This document shows, one piece after another, positions 44,237 to 52,576 of a stretch of DNA of 64,000 nucleotides. This stretch comes from Synechococcus sp. CC9605 (lineage in GTDB: Bacteria > Cyanobacteriota > Cyanobacteriia > PCC-6307 > Cyanobiaceae): contig NC_007516.1 of the NCBI RefSeq assembly GCF_000012625.1, forward strand, positions 1,674,001-1,738,000, given 5' to 3'. Position 1 is the stretch's first letter, and each line of letters begins with the position of its first letter. Under the pieces are notes generated by a model, which was not told the DNA's origin, did not search any database, and worked only from the letters and a program-made list of their open reading frames with translations. A program made the translations under genes and the position numbers.

Positions 44237-44730
44237 CGCCCTCACCCTTTCGCCGCATCGACCAACAGCTGTTCGCCCAGGTTGCCGCCGAGGCCCGGCA
44301 GCATCCCCGCCTGCGCCTAAACCACAATTTCCACCGGGAACAGGATGCGGTTCAGCGCTTCCTCAACGTGCTGCAGCCCGGCACCTATGTGCGTCCCCAC
44401 CGCCACCGGCGCAACGGTTCCGGCACAGGCTTCGAATGTTTCCTGGTGCTGCAAGGCGCCATCGGACTGTTGCTGTTCAACGGTGAGGGGGAAATCCAGC
44501 AGCAGCTCCATCTCAGCGCCAAGGGGCCCACCCACGGCATCGAGATTGCAGAAGATCAGTTCCACACCCTGGTGGCCCTGGAGGCCAACAGCGTGATTTT
44601 CGAGCTGAAACAGGGGCCCTATCAGCCCTCTCAAGACAAGGACTTTCTCAACGGCTTCCCCCAGGAGGGCACAACGGAGGCTGCCAGGCAAGAGTCGCAG
44701 TGGCGCGACCTTCTTTCAGATCAGGTCTGA
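44233..44730 (+). CDS. WbuC-family cupin protein
   Basis: 165 residues from ATG 44233, overlapping the gene before by 4 bp. Cupin metal motif in VLQPGTYVRPHRHRRNGS with further His in QFHTLVALEAN. Resembles WbuC, found near polysaccharide gene clusters; activity unknown. Third gene in the operon headed by the PPC-glutaredoxin fusion. Confidence 0.8.
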   Translation: MTPSPFRRIDQQLFAQVAAEARQHPRLRLNHNFHREQDAVQRFLNVLQPGTYVRPHRHRRNGSGTGFECFLVLQGAIGLLLFNGEGEIQQQLHLSAKGPTHGIEIAEDQFHTLVALEANSVIFELKQGPYQPSQDKDFLNGFPQEGTTEAARQESQWRDLLSDQV

Positions 44731-44921
44731 CGCGAGGCTTCACGGGAGCGCTGCTTCTCATCCAGCAGTTCCCCTTCCAGCTGCTCGATCAAACGACTCA
44801 CCAACGCCTGAAATTCCGGCTGGCAGCCACGAAACGCCGCTTTATGACGGATCGGCTCGTTGCGCATGCGCAGATCCGTGAGCATCAGCTGCAGCGAATC
44901 GATCCGGGCGTTGGAAGACAT
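44721..44921 (-). CDS. small hypothetical protein
   Basis: 66 residues, highly charged and helical (FQALVSRLIEQLEGELLDEK). Convergent with the cupin gene, overlapping by 10 bp. No family recognised. Confidence 0.5.
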   Translation of the reverse strand: MSSNARIDSLQLMLTDLRMRNEPIRHKAAFRGCQPEFQALVSRLIEQLEGELLDEKQRSREASRQT

Positions 44922-44964
44922 GGACTGCGTCGGTGTTCCAAAATGAGGTTATGACGCAGCTGCT

Positions 44965-46500
44965 TCAAAGCTCCAGCTCCCGCAGCAGACTGTTTTGCGC
45001 CTCTCGGCCGAGGATGGCATGGGCCGCCATCGCACCACTCGCTGCAACGGGGGGGATGCCGATACCGGGGAAGGTGCTGGCACCACACAGCCAGAGATTG
45101 GCCAAGGGTGTCGTCACCCCAGGGAAGAGGCCTTCAGCCGCTGATAGGGCAGGGCCATAACTGCCCTGATGAACATTGAGAAAATGGCTGTGGGTCAGCG
45201 GCGTTCCCTCCATGATCAACTCGCAGCGGTCGCGGATGTCGGGAATACGACGCTGCAGAACCCGCCAGAACACAGCGCATCGCTCCTGTTTTCTCTGCTG
45301 ATACGCAGCACTGTCGCGCTCCAGATCAGCCCAGATCTGCCAGGGTTCGCTGGCTGGGGTGTAAGCGTGCAGCACATGGCGACCGGCCAGTGCCATGGAG
45401 GGATCCAACACCGACGGAATCGACAACACCACGGCATTGCGCTCAGCGTCGATTCCACGCTCCCAGTCGTCGACCCAGACGGTGTGAATCGGCAGATCCT
45501 CCAGCCCGGAGGCATCAAAACCCAGATGCAAGTGCAGGAAGCCGTTGCAGGCCGGCGTGGCCTGGCGCAGACGCTGCCACTTCGGCGCCACGGACTCCGG
45601 CAGCAGCCCAAGGGTGGACCAGATGTCGGCATTGCAAATCACCTGCCGCGCCGCAATCTGCGTTCCATCGGCCAGGGTCACACCCACAACGCGGTCCCCC
45701 TCCACCCGTAGTTGTTGCACCGCCGTGCCGGTGTGCAGGCTGCCGCCATGGGCCTCCAGGCCACGCACCAGGGCCTCAACCACCGCAGCACTGCCGCCAA
45801 CGGGGTAGTCGAGATGGGCATCCGGCTCAAACCATTCGCCGAACAGCGTCGCCATGGCTGCAGCGTTGGTGTCTCCCATCGGCATGCCACTGATCAGGAA
45901 GGAGAGCAGATCCACCCAATGGCGCAGGAAGGAATCGCTGAGGTGACGATCCACCAGGGGGCCAAACGAACCGGAAAGGTGACGCATCGCCGCAAGATGC
46001 GGCAACAGGCGTCCGCCGCGCTTCAGCAGCTGCGCCATACCATCCACCCCAGGCCGCAAAGCCAGCAAGGGCAAAGCATCGGCAGCGGCGGCGATCGGCT
46101 GGAGCGCCTCCACAAAGCGGCGCCATTCGGCGGCCACCTCGGGGCCGCGCAGGCTGCGCACCACAGCCTCAAAATCGTCGTGCCCGACGGCGATGCGCAG
46201 ATCCCCTTCCGGCAACAGCACATCCCAGCTGCGATATGGAATCACCTCCACGCTCTGCCCAAGTGCGCGCAGCACCTGGGCCAGGGGATTGCTGCTGGGC
46301 CAACGCCCCAAGCCACTCCAGAGGGATGGACCGGATTCAAAGTGATAGCCCTGGCGTTGAAAGCCATGGGCGGCTCCACCGGGTTGGTGGTGGGCTTCCA
46401 GCACCAGCACCTCCCGGCCGGCGCGGGCACACAAACCTGCGGCACAGAGTCCGCCGATGCCGCTGCCGATCACCAGAACGTCGACGTCGCTTCTGATCAT
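44965..46500 (-). CDS. carotenoid isomerase/desaturase-like FAD oxidoreductase
   Basis: 511 residues from ATG 46500. The FAD motif VIGSGIGGLCAAGLCARAG is followed by VLEAHHQPGGAAHGF, then YHFESGPSLWSGL; the C-terminus has LWLCGASTFPGIGIPPVAAS. This is the CrtISO/RetSat/phytoene-dehydrogenase-like group. A role in carotenoid metabolism is likely, but the substrate is uncertain; the genuine CrtISO of a picocyanobacterium could be elsewhere. Confidence 0.85.
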   Translation of the reverse strand: MIRSDVDVLVIGSGIGGLCAAGLCARAGREVLVLEAHHQPGGAAHGFQRQGYHFESGPSLWSGLGRWPSSNPLAQVLRALGQSVEVIPYRSWDVLLPEGDLRIAVGHDDFEAVVRSLRGPEVAAEWRRFVEALQPIAAAADALPLLALRPGVDGMAQLLKRGGRLLPHLAAMRHLSGSFGPLVDRHLSDSFLRHWVDLLSFLISGMPMGDTNAAAMATLFGEWFEPDAHLDYPVGGSAAVVEALVRGLEAHGGSLHTGTAVQQLRVEGDRVVGVTLADGTQIAARQVICNADIWSTLGLLPESVAPKWQRLRQATPACNGFLHLHLGFDASGLEDLPIHTVWVDDWERGIDAERNAVVLSIPSVLDPSMALAGRHVLHAYTPASEPWQIWADLERDSAAYQQRKQERCAVFWRVLQRRIPDIRDRCELIMEGTPLTHSHFLNVHQGSYGPALSAAEGLFPGVTTPLANLWLCGASTFPGIGIPPVAASGAMAAHAILGREAQNSLLRELEL

Positions 46501-46544
46501 CCGCTCAGCATCAGCGTCATCATTGTGGTCATTGGCGCAAGACG

Positions 46545-47084
46545 ATGCGCGCTCGACTGCTGCTTCCCCTGCTGATCCTGGCCTTGGCATGGGGGCAGGA
46601 GCTGATCGACCAACTGCTCTTTGCGGGGCAGTGGAACCTGCCGATGGGGCCGGATCAACCGTGGTGGGGGGTGATCACAGCGCCGTTAAGCCATGCCGGC
46701 TTCGGGCATCTGATCTCCAACAGCCTGGCCTTTCTGCCCCTGAGCTGGCTGGTGCTCAGCCGGGGGATGCGCGATTACCTGAGCGTCTGGCTGTCGGTTC
46801 TGCTGATCAACATTCCCGTCGCCATGTTCTGGCCGGCCCGCAGCCATGGACTCTCGGGCGTTGTTTACGGACTGCTCGGCTACCTGCTGCTAATCGGCTG
46901 GCTAGAACGTCGTGTCCTCTCCATCATCCTGGGCCTGGTGGCGTTCTGGCTCTACGGCTCAGCCTTGATCGCCTTGATCCCCGGCGTTTCCCCCGCCGGC
47001 GTCAGCTGGATCGGCCACAGCGCAGGCTTCATCGGCGGCTTGGTGGCGGCCCTGGCGGTGTATCGCGAACCCACTACCGATTGA
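46545..47084 (+). CDS. rhomboid-family intramembrane serine protease
   Basis: 179 residues, six predicted helices. Catalytic Ser in HGLSGVVYGLLGYLL and His in IGHSAGFIGGLVAAL; the oxyanion-type His/Asn is in FGHLISNSLAF. It cleaves membrane-spanning helices of unknown client proteins. Confidence 0.9.
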   Translation: MRARLLLPLLILALAWGQELIDQLLFAGQWNLPMGPDQPWWGVITAPLSHAGFGHLISNSLAFLPLSWLVLSRGMRDYLSVWLSVLLINIPVAMFWPARSHGLSGVVYGLLGYLLLIGWLERRVLSIILGLVAFWLYGSALIALIPGVSPAGVSWIGHSAGFIGGLVAALAVYREPTTD

Positions 47085-47100
47085 GGACAGTCAGTTGGGC

Positions 47101-47832
47101 TCAACCCTGAGTCAGAACCTCGTCGAGAAACGCCAAAGGGCGTTCCATGGTGGCGGAGTAGCCGAGCAGGCTTTGATCGCGATGGCAGTAGATCACGCTG
47201 TCATCGGCATCGAGCAGCACGGTGGCACCACGCTGGGTGATGTGGTCGTCACAGGGCACATACGTGCGCCAGTTGCGGAGCACTTCGTTCATGTTGCGCA
47301 GACGCTTGGTAGCGAGCTCAAACGGACGCTGGAACCCGGCGCCACCGGCCCGGCGGAACAGAGCGCCCCGGAAGCGTGGCAAGGGGAACGCTTCAACCCA
47401 CTCCTCGTCGTCAAAGATCTGGGCAGCCGTGCGATCACCGGTGTAGCCGCGCAGCACCTCGCGCAGGGTGCCCGGCGAACCGACGCCGGCGCACATCAGC
47501 AAAAAGCCAGCCCAGGGCCCGCCGGGCAGCTGCAACCCAGACTCCAAACCCAGAGATTCATGCAACACCGGGGATGCATCGGCGGTCAGCTGCTGCAGGG
47601 GAAACCCGGTGAAGGCCGCGAAGCGCTCAGCGCTGGCGGCGTTGCCAATGCCGAACAGCTGAACCTTGACCCCTGCTGATGCCAACTGGGGAAGCCTGGG
47701 CACCAGCGCCTGGGCATATTCGATCGAGTCGAAATCCCCCAGCTGGCCCAACACAACAACAAGGCGCTTGCAGCCGCTCTCCATGCCGGGCAAATCAGCG
47801 AGGCGCTTGAGCAGTGGGTCGAGTGGAATCAT
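47101..47832 (-). CDS. peroxiredoxin-like (AhpC/TSA fold) protein without the catalytic Cys motif
   Basis: 243 residues. The thioredoxin-like core (KRLVVVLGQLGDFDSIEYAQ; VKVQLFGIGNAASAERFAAF) is that of cyanobacterial PRX-like2/AhpC-TSA proteins. The peroxidatic PxxxTxxC is not visible; the only Cys residues (MESGCKRL, LMCAGVG, YVPCDDH, IYCHRD) are elsewhere. It may be a non-peroxidase member of the fold. Confidence 0.7.
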   Translation of the reverse strand: MIPLDPLLKRLADLPGMESGCKRLVVVLGQLGDFDSIEYAQALVPRLPQLASAGVKVQLFGIGNAASAERFAAFTGFPLQQLTADASPVLHESLGLESGLQLPGGPWAGFLLMCAGVGSPGTLREVLRGYTGDRTAAQIFDDEEWVEAFPLPRFRGALFRRAGGAGFQRPFELATKRLRNMNEVLRNWRTYVPCDDHITQRGATVLLDADDSVIYCHRDQSLLGYSATMERPLAFLDEVLTQG

Positions 47833-47906
47833 TGCCGTGTTGTCGAAGTGGTTATCAAAAAAGACTGTTGTCGACCGGATCGTGACAAAAATCGGGATCC
47901 AGCCGG

Positions 47907-48023
47907 GTGGTTGCCACCCACATCCAGGCGATCCAGCTCCATCGCCCCGGCTGGGAGTGCATTGCCGTTCATATGACTCGATGGCAGTGGTCAGATGGCT
48001 CGCTGAAATGTTGTGGCAATTGA
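47907..48023 (+). CDS. 38-residue micro-ORF with WQWSD motif
   Basis: From GTG 47907: VVATHIQAIQLHRPGWECIA then VHMTRWQWSDGSLKCCGN. The core C-x-AV-x-MT-x-WQWSD recurs at 51264-51326 in a copy with an in-frame stop, which is why I take it for a real or recently real coding unit. Cys-rich end (KCCGN). Confidence 0.5.
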   Translation: MVATHIQAIQLHRPGWECIAVHMTRWQWSDGSLKCCGN

Positions 48024-48356
48024 AACCGCTGAACTGACCCCTCAGAGGAAGTAAGGAGCCAGTTTCTAATCAGCGCCCAATGGTCATTGGAGAAACCATT
48101 GGATGGAAAGCCCTAACGGCAGAACCTCCGCCCTCAACCTTCCGCCATGACTCCAGAGACAACAGCGCAGCTCTCGACGTCGGCGTTCAGAGAATGCACC
48201 TCTTCTTTAGATGCTGTCGCTAGTGCAACTGCGTCTGGCAGATCGGTGGAGTGTGCCAGCAGTTCCCAATGGATTCTTGGGCCCATCTTCGTGTGGACAT
48301 TGGCCTGGAAGCCCCGGTATACCCTTCTACAAAGGTTTGCCGGAGTAACTGGTGGG
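48024..48356. other. intergenic stretch without a supported gene
   Basis: A plus-strand open frame (48147-48368) exists, but its composition (Ser/Thr-rich start, then WILGPIFVWTLAWKPRYTL) and overlap with the next gene are not convincing. Nothing else seen. Confidence 0.4.
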
Positions 48357-48653
48357 TTAGTCCAATGAATAGGCTTTCTTCGCTGCTAACCCTGCTTCGA
48401 CAGCGGTGCCCGCTGCCAGCGCAACCAGGCCAAAGAGCCCGATGAGCTGGTTCTGCAGCTCAGTCCCAGCCTCCGCGTCTTGTCCCAGGGCAGCCCCAAG
48501 GGCGAACCAGGTAGTAGCCATTGCTGATGTGATCCAGTACGCCTTCCAGCGGCGTTGATAAAGGTATCCGGCACCCAGACCAGGCAACACGTTCAGAATC
48601 ACGGCGACCCAGCCAGCAGACGCGGCGAGGATTTCTTCCTTCGTGGGTGCCAT
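48357..48653 (-). CDS. small TM2-like membrane protein
   Basis: 98 residues. A first helix (AGWVAVILNVLPGLGAGYLY) with the turn GAGYLYQRRWKAYW resembles the TM2/Gly-rich hairpin group, then two further helices. Function unknown. The gene lies at the border of an AT-rich gap. Confidence 0.65.
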   Translation of the reverse strand: MAPTKEEILAASAGWVAVILNVLPGLGAGYLYQRRWKAYWITSAMATTWFALGAALGQDAEAGTELQNQLIGLFGLVALAAGTAVEAGLAAKKAYSLD

Positions 48654-48659
48654 GGCTCA

Positions 48660-49045
48660 TTGATCAGGGATTCGATTATGGCGACCAATTCCTTTGACTA
48701 AAGCTTCCAGAGCCTCTTTTTGAGATTCATTGCCCTGCAGGCAACCTGAGCTCGTCTAAACGGAAGTGCGTTCTAATTGAAGTACGTCTTGTTCTGCAGG
48801 GCAGGGCAGAGGTCGCGCATGGTCACGGCAGTGGCCTGAGCGGAAGAGTGGATCCCACCGCGTCATTTTTGTTCAGCCGATGCCAGGCCTGCGCTTGCTT
48901 CAAGCATTACCTGCATGAATGCTGACGGAGTGCTTGCAACTGTCGCTCAGACCAAATCCGACAAGCAAGTGCTAATTGAAGATGTCTAGAAAGTTTGCAG
49001 CAGAAAAAGATGATTCTTTTTTGGTTCTTGAGAACAATCTATTCA
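48660..49045. other. 386-bp gap, AT-rich towards its end
   Basis: No convincing gene. A 24-codon frame (MNADGVLATVAQTKSDKQVL...) from about 48914 and a duplicated CTAATTGAAG (48773-48782 and 48972-48981) are the only features seen. Confidence 0.4.
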
Positions 49046-50329
49046 TTAAGGGTAATAGCGCTTAATTACATTTTCAATCGTCAATCCCTGGATAGCGACA
49101 GAGAATAGCACCACTAAATAAGTAACAAAAAGGAGCAGCTCACTCTCCGAACTACTCGGAAGTGAAAGGGCGAGAGCGACTGAAACTCCACCCCTAATTC
49201 CGGCCCAGGTGAGAATCTGTACAGTTCCTGGGTTCACTTCCGAATTAAGCGATTTGATCTGAACAGGCAATGCTATAGCCACAAATCTAGCAAAAAGCGA
49301 TAAAAGAGTGATGGCAATAAACAAACTAATTAAGAGAGGATAGGCAATCTCGTATGACGAATGCTGAAACAAGAAAACAATTTTAAGACCAATCAGAAGA
49401 AATAGAACTGAATTCAGAATTTCATCAACCAATTCCCAGAACGTTTCAACATGCATACGTGTCGTCTCTGACATTGCCATTGATGTGCCTTGATTACCAA
49501 TCAGCAAACCTGCAATCACCATGGCAATAGGACCTGACAGATGGAGATGCAACGCGATTGAGTAAGCACCTGTTACAAGTGCGAGTGTGATCAAGACTTC
49601 AAGTACGTAATCATCAATTTGTCGAAGCAACCAAAACGCGATATAGCCAGAAATCAAACCCAGAAATAGTCCACCCAAGGCTTCTTTAGTCAGCAGCCAT
49701 ATTACCGATGTGAGCTGAAAGCTGGTTTCCAAGCCTTCCTCACCGCCGTTCCCAAAAACCAAAGAAACTAAAACAGAGAAAAGTACCACTGCTACACCAT
49801 CATTAAAAAGGCTCTCACCGGCAATCTTTGCTTTTAAAGGCGACGGAACCTGCAATGTTTTTAAGACGCCTAAAACAGCAACGGGATCCGTTGGAGAGAC
49901 CATGACTCCAAGCAGCAAACAAATCAAAAACGGCAAAGAAAGGCCAACCGCTCCAGAAATAAGCCAAAAACCACCTCCAATCACAAATGATGAAACAAGA
50001 ACCCCAAAGCTTGCAAAAGCAAGAATGGTCCACTTGTTTTCGAGCAATTGATCTAGATCAACATGAAGAGCACCTGCAAATAAGAGAAACGACAACATTC
50101 CTTGCATGAGCGTGACGTTAAAATCAATATTTCCGAGAAATTTATTAACCAATACACTCATTCCAAGGGACGGAAAGATTAGATCAAGCGCTATTAGAGA
50201 CAAGCTAGCCGCCAGCGCGACTATCATCAATCCAATCGTATGGGGAAGTTTGACAAACTTATGATTAATTGCCCCAAACATAGTTGCCAAAAAAAGCAGA
50301 ATCGCCGGAATGTCGAGTGGTTTTGTCAT
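49046..50329 (-). CDS. CPA1-type Na+(K+)/H+ antiporter
   Basis: 427 residues with about 12 helices. Ion site VMVSPTDPVAVLGVLKTL (TDP/PTD) and the second pair of acidic residues in AGESLFNDGVAVVLFSVL (ND) are typical of CPA1/NhaP. The C-terminal cytoplasmic tail is short. The gene and its surroundings are much richer in A+T than the core region, and codons such as AAA/ATT dominate, suggesting transfer from another lineage. Probably used for pH or Na+ homeostasis in seawater. Confidence 0.9.
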   Translation of the reverse strand: MTKPLDIPAILLFLATMFGAINHKFVKLPHTIGLMIVALAASLSLIALDLIFPSLGMSVLVNKFLGNIDFNVTLMQGMLSFLLFAGALHVDLDQLLENKWTILAFASFGVLVSSFVIGGGFWLISGAVGLSLPFLICLLLGVMVSPTDPVAVLGVLKTLQVPSPLKAKIAGESLFNDGVAVVLFSVLVSLVFGNGGEEGLETSFQLTSVIWLLTKEALGGLFLGLISGYIAFWLLRQIDDYVLEVLITLALVTGAYSIALHLHLSGPIAMVIAGLLIGNQGTSMAMSETTRMHVETFWELVDEILNSVLFLLIGLKIVFLFQHSSYEIAYPLLISLFIAITLLSLFARFVAIALPVQIKSLNSEVNPGTVQILTWAGIRGGVSVALALSLPSSSESELLLFVTYLVVLFSVAIQGLTIENVIKRYYP

Positions 50330-50625
50330 GTCAAAGAGTCAAATAAAGTTCTTAGTGTGCTCGGCATCAATCAACTCAAAATAGCATTAAATGTCTTCAG
50401 AATTTTTAGCAGCTGAATAGCCATATTGAGCGGCAATGGCACTTAAAATCGAAAACTTTCAAAACAAGGGACGTGTTTAAGGATTTACGAAAATAACCAT
50501 AACGGATTTAGCCCGACTATTCTGCATTAAATGTATCGATAGAATATTTTGACTCATCAGCAATGCCTAGGTCTAAGCCATCTGACACTCCTGAAGCCTC
50601 TCTGCACATAGGTCCTGGTCGTCCA

Positions 50626-50730
50626 CTAGCGCCGCTTGAGCTTGTAGACGCAAACAACCTGAGACATTGCCAGGTTATAGACGAAGGCGACGTTGCCAAA
50701 CCCCAACAGGTTGGTCAGGGGATCAGCCAT
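50626..50730 (-). CDS. 34-residue membrane micro-protein
   Basis: MADPLTNLLGFGNVAFVYNL then AMSQVVCVYKLKRR. Hydrophobic middle and basic end. Its ATG is 3 bp after the stop of the 57-residue gene on the same strand, so the pair is almost surely co-translated. Confidence 0.5.
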   Translation of the reverse strand: MADPLTNLLGFGNVAFVYNLAMSQVVCVYKLKRR

Positions 50731-50733
50731 GAA

Positions 50734-50907
50734 CTACTTCTTGAATAGGGCACGCCAGGCGACATAGCTGCCTCCGCCTAGCAGTATTAGGGGGAAGATA
50801 ATCTTGCTAAAGGCGAGCAGGACGACACCGCCAATACTGATGAGTCCGACCTTCTTGACCATGGCCTGACTCTCATCAGTCATTTGGTCCCACTTGACCC
50901 GGGCCAT
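50734..50907 (-). CDS. 57-residue membrane micro-protein
   Basis: MARVKWDQMTDESQAMVKKV then helix (GLISIGGVVLLAFSKIIFPL) and GGGSYVAWRALFKK. One or two helices with a charged N-terminus. Heads a two-gene mini-operon with the 34-residue protein. Confidence 0.55.
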   Translation of the reverse strand: MARVKWDQMTDESQAMVKKVGLISIGGVVLLAFSKIIFPLILLGGGSYVAWRALFKK

Positions 50908-50968
50908 ACGACTCAGAAGCTGTGGATCACTTTTTAAGGGTTCTTGGCTTTGAACGCCAGGTCAGTTC

Positions 50969-50996
50969 AAAAAAATAAGCCCCGCCAGGAGCCTTG
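50969..50996 (-). terminator. rho-independent terminator (minus strand)
   Basis: On the minus strand GCTCC-TGGC-GGGGC (one T-G pair) is followed by TTA and seven T (forward A-run 50969-50975). It ends the gene at 51001-51258. Confidence 0.75.
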
Positions 50997-51000
50997 ATAT

Positions 51001-51258
51001 TCAGAACGGTGGATCCTTATCAGGAAAAGGATCAGTCGGGAAACGATGAAGATCTAATGCGAATAATCGTTCGAGCTGCTCCTCCTCCGGGCGGGGTGGT
51101 GGAGGCAGCACGTTGGACTGTTTGATCGAAAGCTCCGGCAGCTTGTCCACCTCTTGACCGCCAGCCTCGTTTGCCAAATGGATGAGGGCACTAAGTAACG
51201 GGCTGATGACTTGACCTAGCTGGTTGTCGAACGGCAGTACTTCTGAAGACACCCTCAC
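51001..51258 (-). CDS. small hypothetical protein with Pro/Glu-rich segment
   Basis: 85 residues from GTG 51258. Helical half (LLSALIHLANEAGGQEVDKL) followed by LPPPPRPEEEQLERLFALDL. A terminator directly behind supports a real transcript. Family unknown. Confidence 0.5.
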   Translation of the reverse strand: MRVSSEVLPFDNQLGQVISPLLSALIHLANEAGGQEVDKLPELSIKQSNVLPPPPRPEEEQLERLFALDLHRFPTDPFPDKDPPF

Positions 51259-51263
51259 CCCAG

Positions 51264-51326
51264 CTGTCGTGCAGTGCCGTTCAGATGACGTAATGGCAGT
51301 GGTCAGATGATTACTTCTGCCCGTAA
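51264..51326 (+). repeat. degenerate second copy of the WQWSD micro-ORF
   Basis: About 47 bp align with 47951-47997 at roughly 80 percent identity. In frame it reads LSCSAVQMT, stop, WQWSDDYFCP, stop. Compare CIAVHMT-R-WQWSDGS in the other copy. Confidence 0.75.
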
Positions 51327-51343
51327 AGGTCGATCCAGTCGAT

Positions 51344-51491
51344 CTAACCCCAGCCCCCTTCGAGCAGCTCCTTGGTGCGCCGGCGTGCCTCGCAGTTCTC
51401 TTGTTCTGAATGGTTGCGGGCCTCCAGCTCCTGCTGCTGTCTCAGCCCGCTCCACCCGTACGGACTCCAGGATCAGATGGAGTTGACTCAT
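51344..51491 (-). pseudogene. small charged protein, possibly frameshifted
   Basis: From ATG 51491 the frame reads MSQLHLILESVRVERAET and then becomes low-complexity (AAGAGGPQPFRTR). In the neighbouring frame the same DNA encodes QQQELEARNHSEQENC then EARRRTKELLEGGWG and a stop at 51344, far more protein-like. A one-base shift near 51435 would join them. Moderate confidence only. Confidence 0.4.
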
Positions 51492-51511
51492 TACACATCC
51501 GTCCCCGAGCC

Positions 51512-51865
51512 ATGAGGTCCATTGCTGTTCTTACAGCTGCGGTGCTTGCAGCTGTTGTTAGTCCGGCCAATGCCGAGAAGTTGAAGCTCCGCTGCGCAAG
51601 CCCTGAAAGCCCTCTAGGCCCGTCCGCCTTTGCGACTTTGTATGTCGATGAAGTGAATGGTCAAATCACCCAAATTTGGGATTCCACCGGTTACGAGGAA
51701 ACCAGCCCGGCCACATTTAAAGACGGGGTCTGGAGATGGGTGGGCTGGAGATCCGAAGAGTCCGGCTGGGCTAGCAACGTCGGCATTGATCCTCGAACGG
51801 GAGAAATTGTCGGTGTATACCCTTCGGGAGAGATCTTCGGCCCAATCGGGCCGATTTGCCGGTGA
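51512..51865 (+). CDS. secreted hypothetical protein
   Basis: 117 residues from ATG 51512. Signal peptide SIAVLTAAVLAAVVSPANA. The mature part has two Cys (LRCASPES and GPICR end) and a beta-rich middle (FATLYVDEVNGQITQIWDST). No family recognised. Confidence 0.6.
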   Translation: MRSIAVLTAAVLAAVVSPANAEKLKLRCASPESPLGPSAFATLYVDEVNGQITQIWDSTGYEETSPATFKDGVWRWVGWRSEESGWASNVGIDPRTGEIVGVYPSGEIFGPIGPICR

Positions 51866-51881
51866 CACAACGATCCTTCTG

Positions 51882-51980
51882 TCAACGCATCCGTGCCATC
51901 AGCTGATTCATCAGCACCAGCACCTCCGGCAGCCGCGGGTCTTCGTCGAGCCGACCCAGGAAGTCGCACAGGTCAGTCAT
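51882..51980 (-). CDS. 32-residue helical micro-protein
   Basis: MTDLCDFLGRLDEDPRLPEV then LVLMNQLMARMR. An AGGGG lies 7-8 nt before the ATG. It follows the 45-residue gene on the same strand by 9 bp. Looks like a genuine micro-gene; function unknown. Confidence 0.5.
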   Translation of the reverse strand: MTDLCDFLGRLDEDPRLPEVLVLMNQLMARMR

Positions 51981-51989
51981 AAGTGACCC

Positions 51990-52127
51990 CTAGCCACTCA
52001 TCATCTCCCAGACGGTGACTTGATTAGTGCCACCAGCGGCAGTTTCGACGGGCACCTGGCCTTCATCACCGCCCCCGGTGACGAGGACCTCTGGTGGATC
52101 CAGCGTCGAGGCTTCTGGTTTTTCCAT
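51990..52127 (-). CDS. 45-residue acidic micro-protein
   Basis: From ATG 52127: MEKPEASTLDPPEVLVTGGG then DEGQVPVETAAGGTNQV and TVWEMMSG. AAAGGCGG precedes the ATG at good spacing. Gly/Asp-rich middle without Cys, so not a lanthipeptide-type precursor. Pairs with the 32-residue gene. Confidence 0.5.
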   Translation of the reverse strand: MEKPEASTLDPPEVLVTGGGDEGQVPVETAAGGTNQVTVWEMMSG

Positions 52128-52576
52128 CACTGCCGCCTTTGGGTTTGAGGTGAAAAAGCCAGTTAAAGCTGCGCATCTATTGCAGGCTCTTTCTGCCACA
52201 TGCGCAAGAAACAGTGGTCTCATTCTTTGTAGTGATCATGTCTCTTTGCCTTCAGCATCAAGGTGATCAGCAATTACAGGGACTGCTCCACAACACCACT
52301 TACAGAGTTAGATCTGACCCGGCTGGCGCGGAGTTGATGGCTAGGGGCAACGCGCAGGTTTATCCCACCTCTAGCGCTCAATCCACTTCCGTTGTGCTGC
52401 AGTAGATCTCGGTATCAGATTGAGGGAGAAAGCTTGGGCTTGCCAATGCGTGGCTGTTTCTGCCGTACTTATCTCTTGCAGCAGAATTCTCAGCAGCGAA
52501 GGCTTGAAAGCATTGCTAAACGGTTGATCGCAACCATTTATTTGCCCTAGTTTCCGGTCAACTGAATGCACCGGCC
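52128..52576. other. 449-bp stretch without a supported gene
   Basis: A 63-codon plus-strand frame (52214-52405) is present but unconvincing. No hairpin or repeat stands out. Confidence 0.4.
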
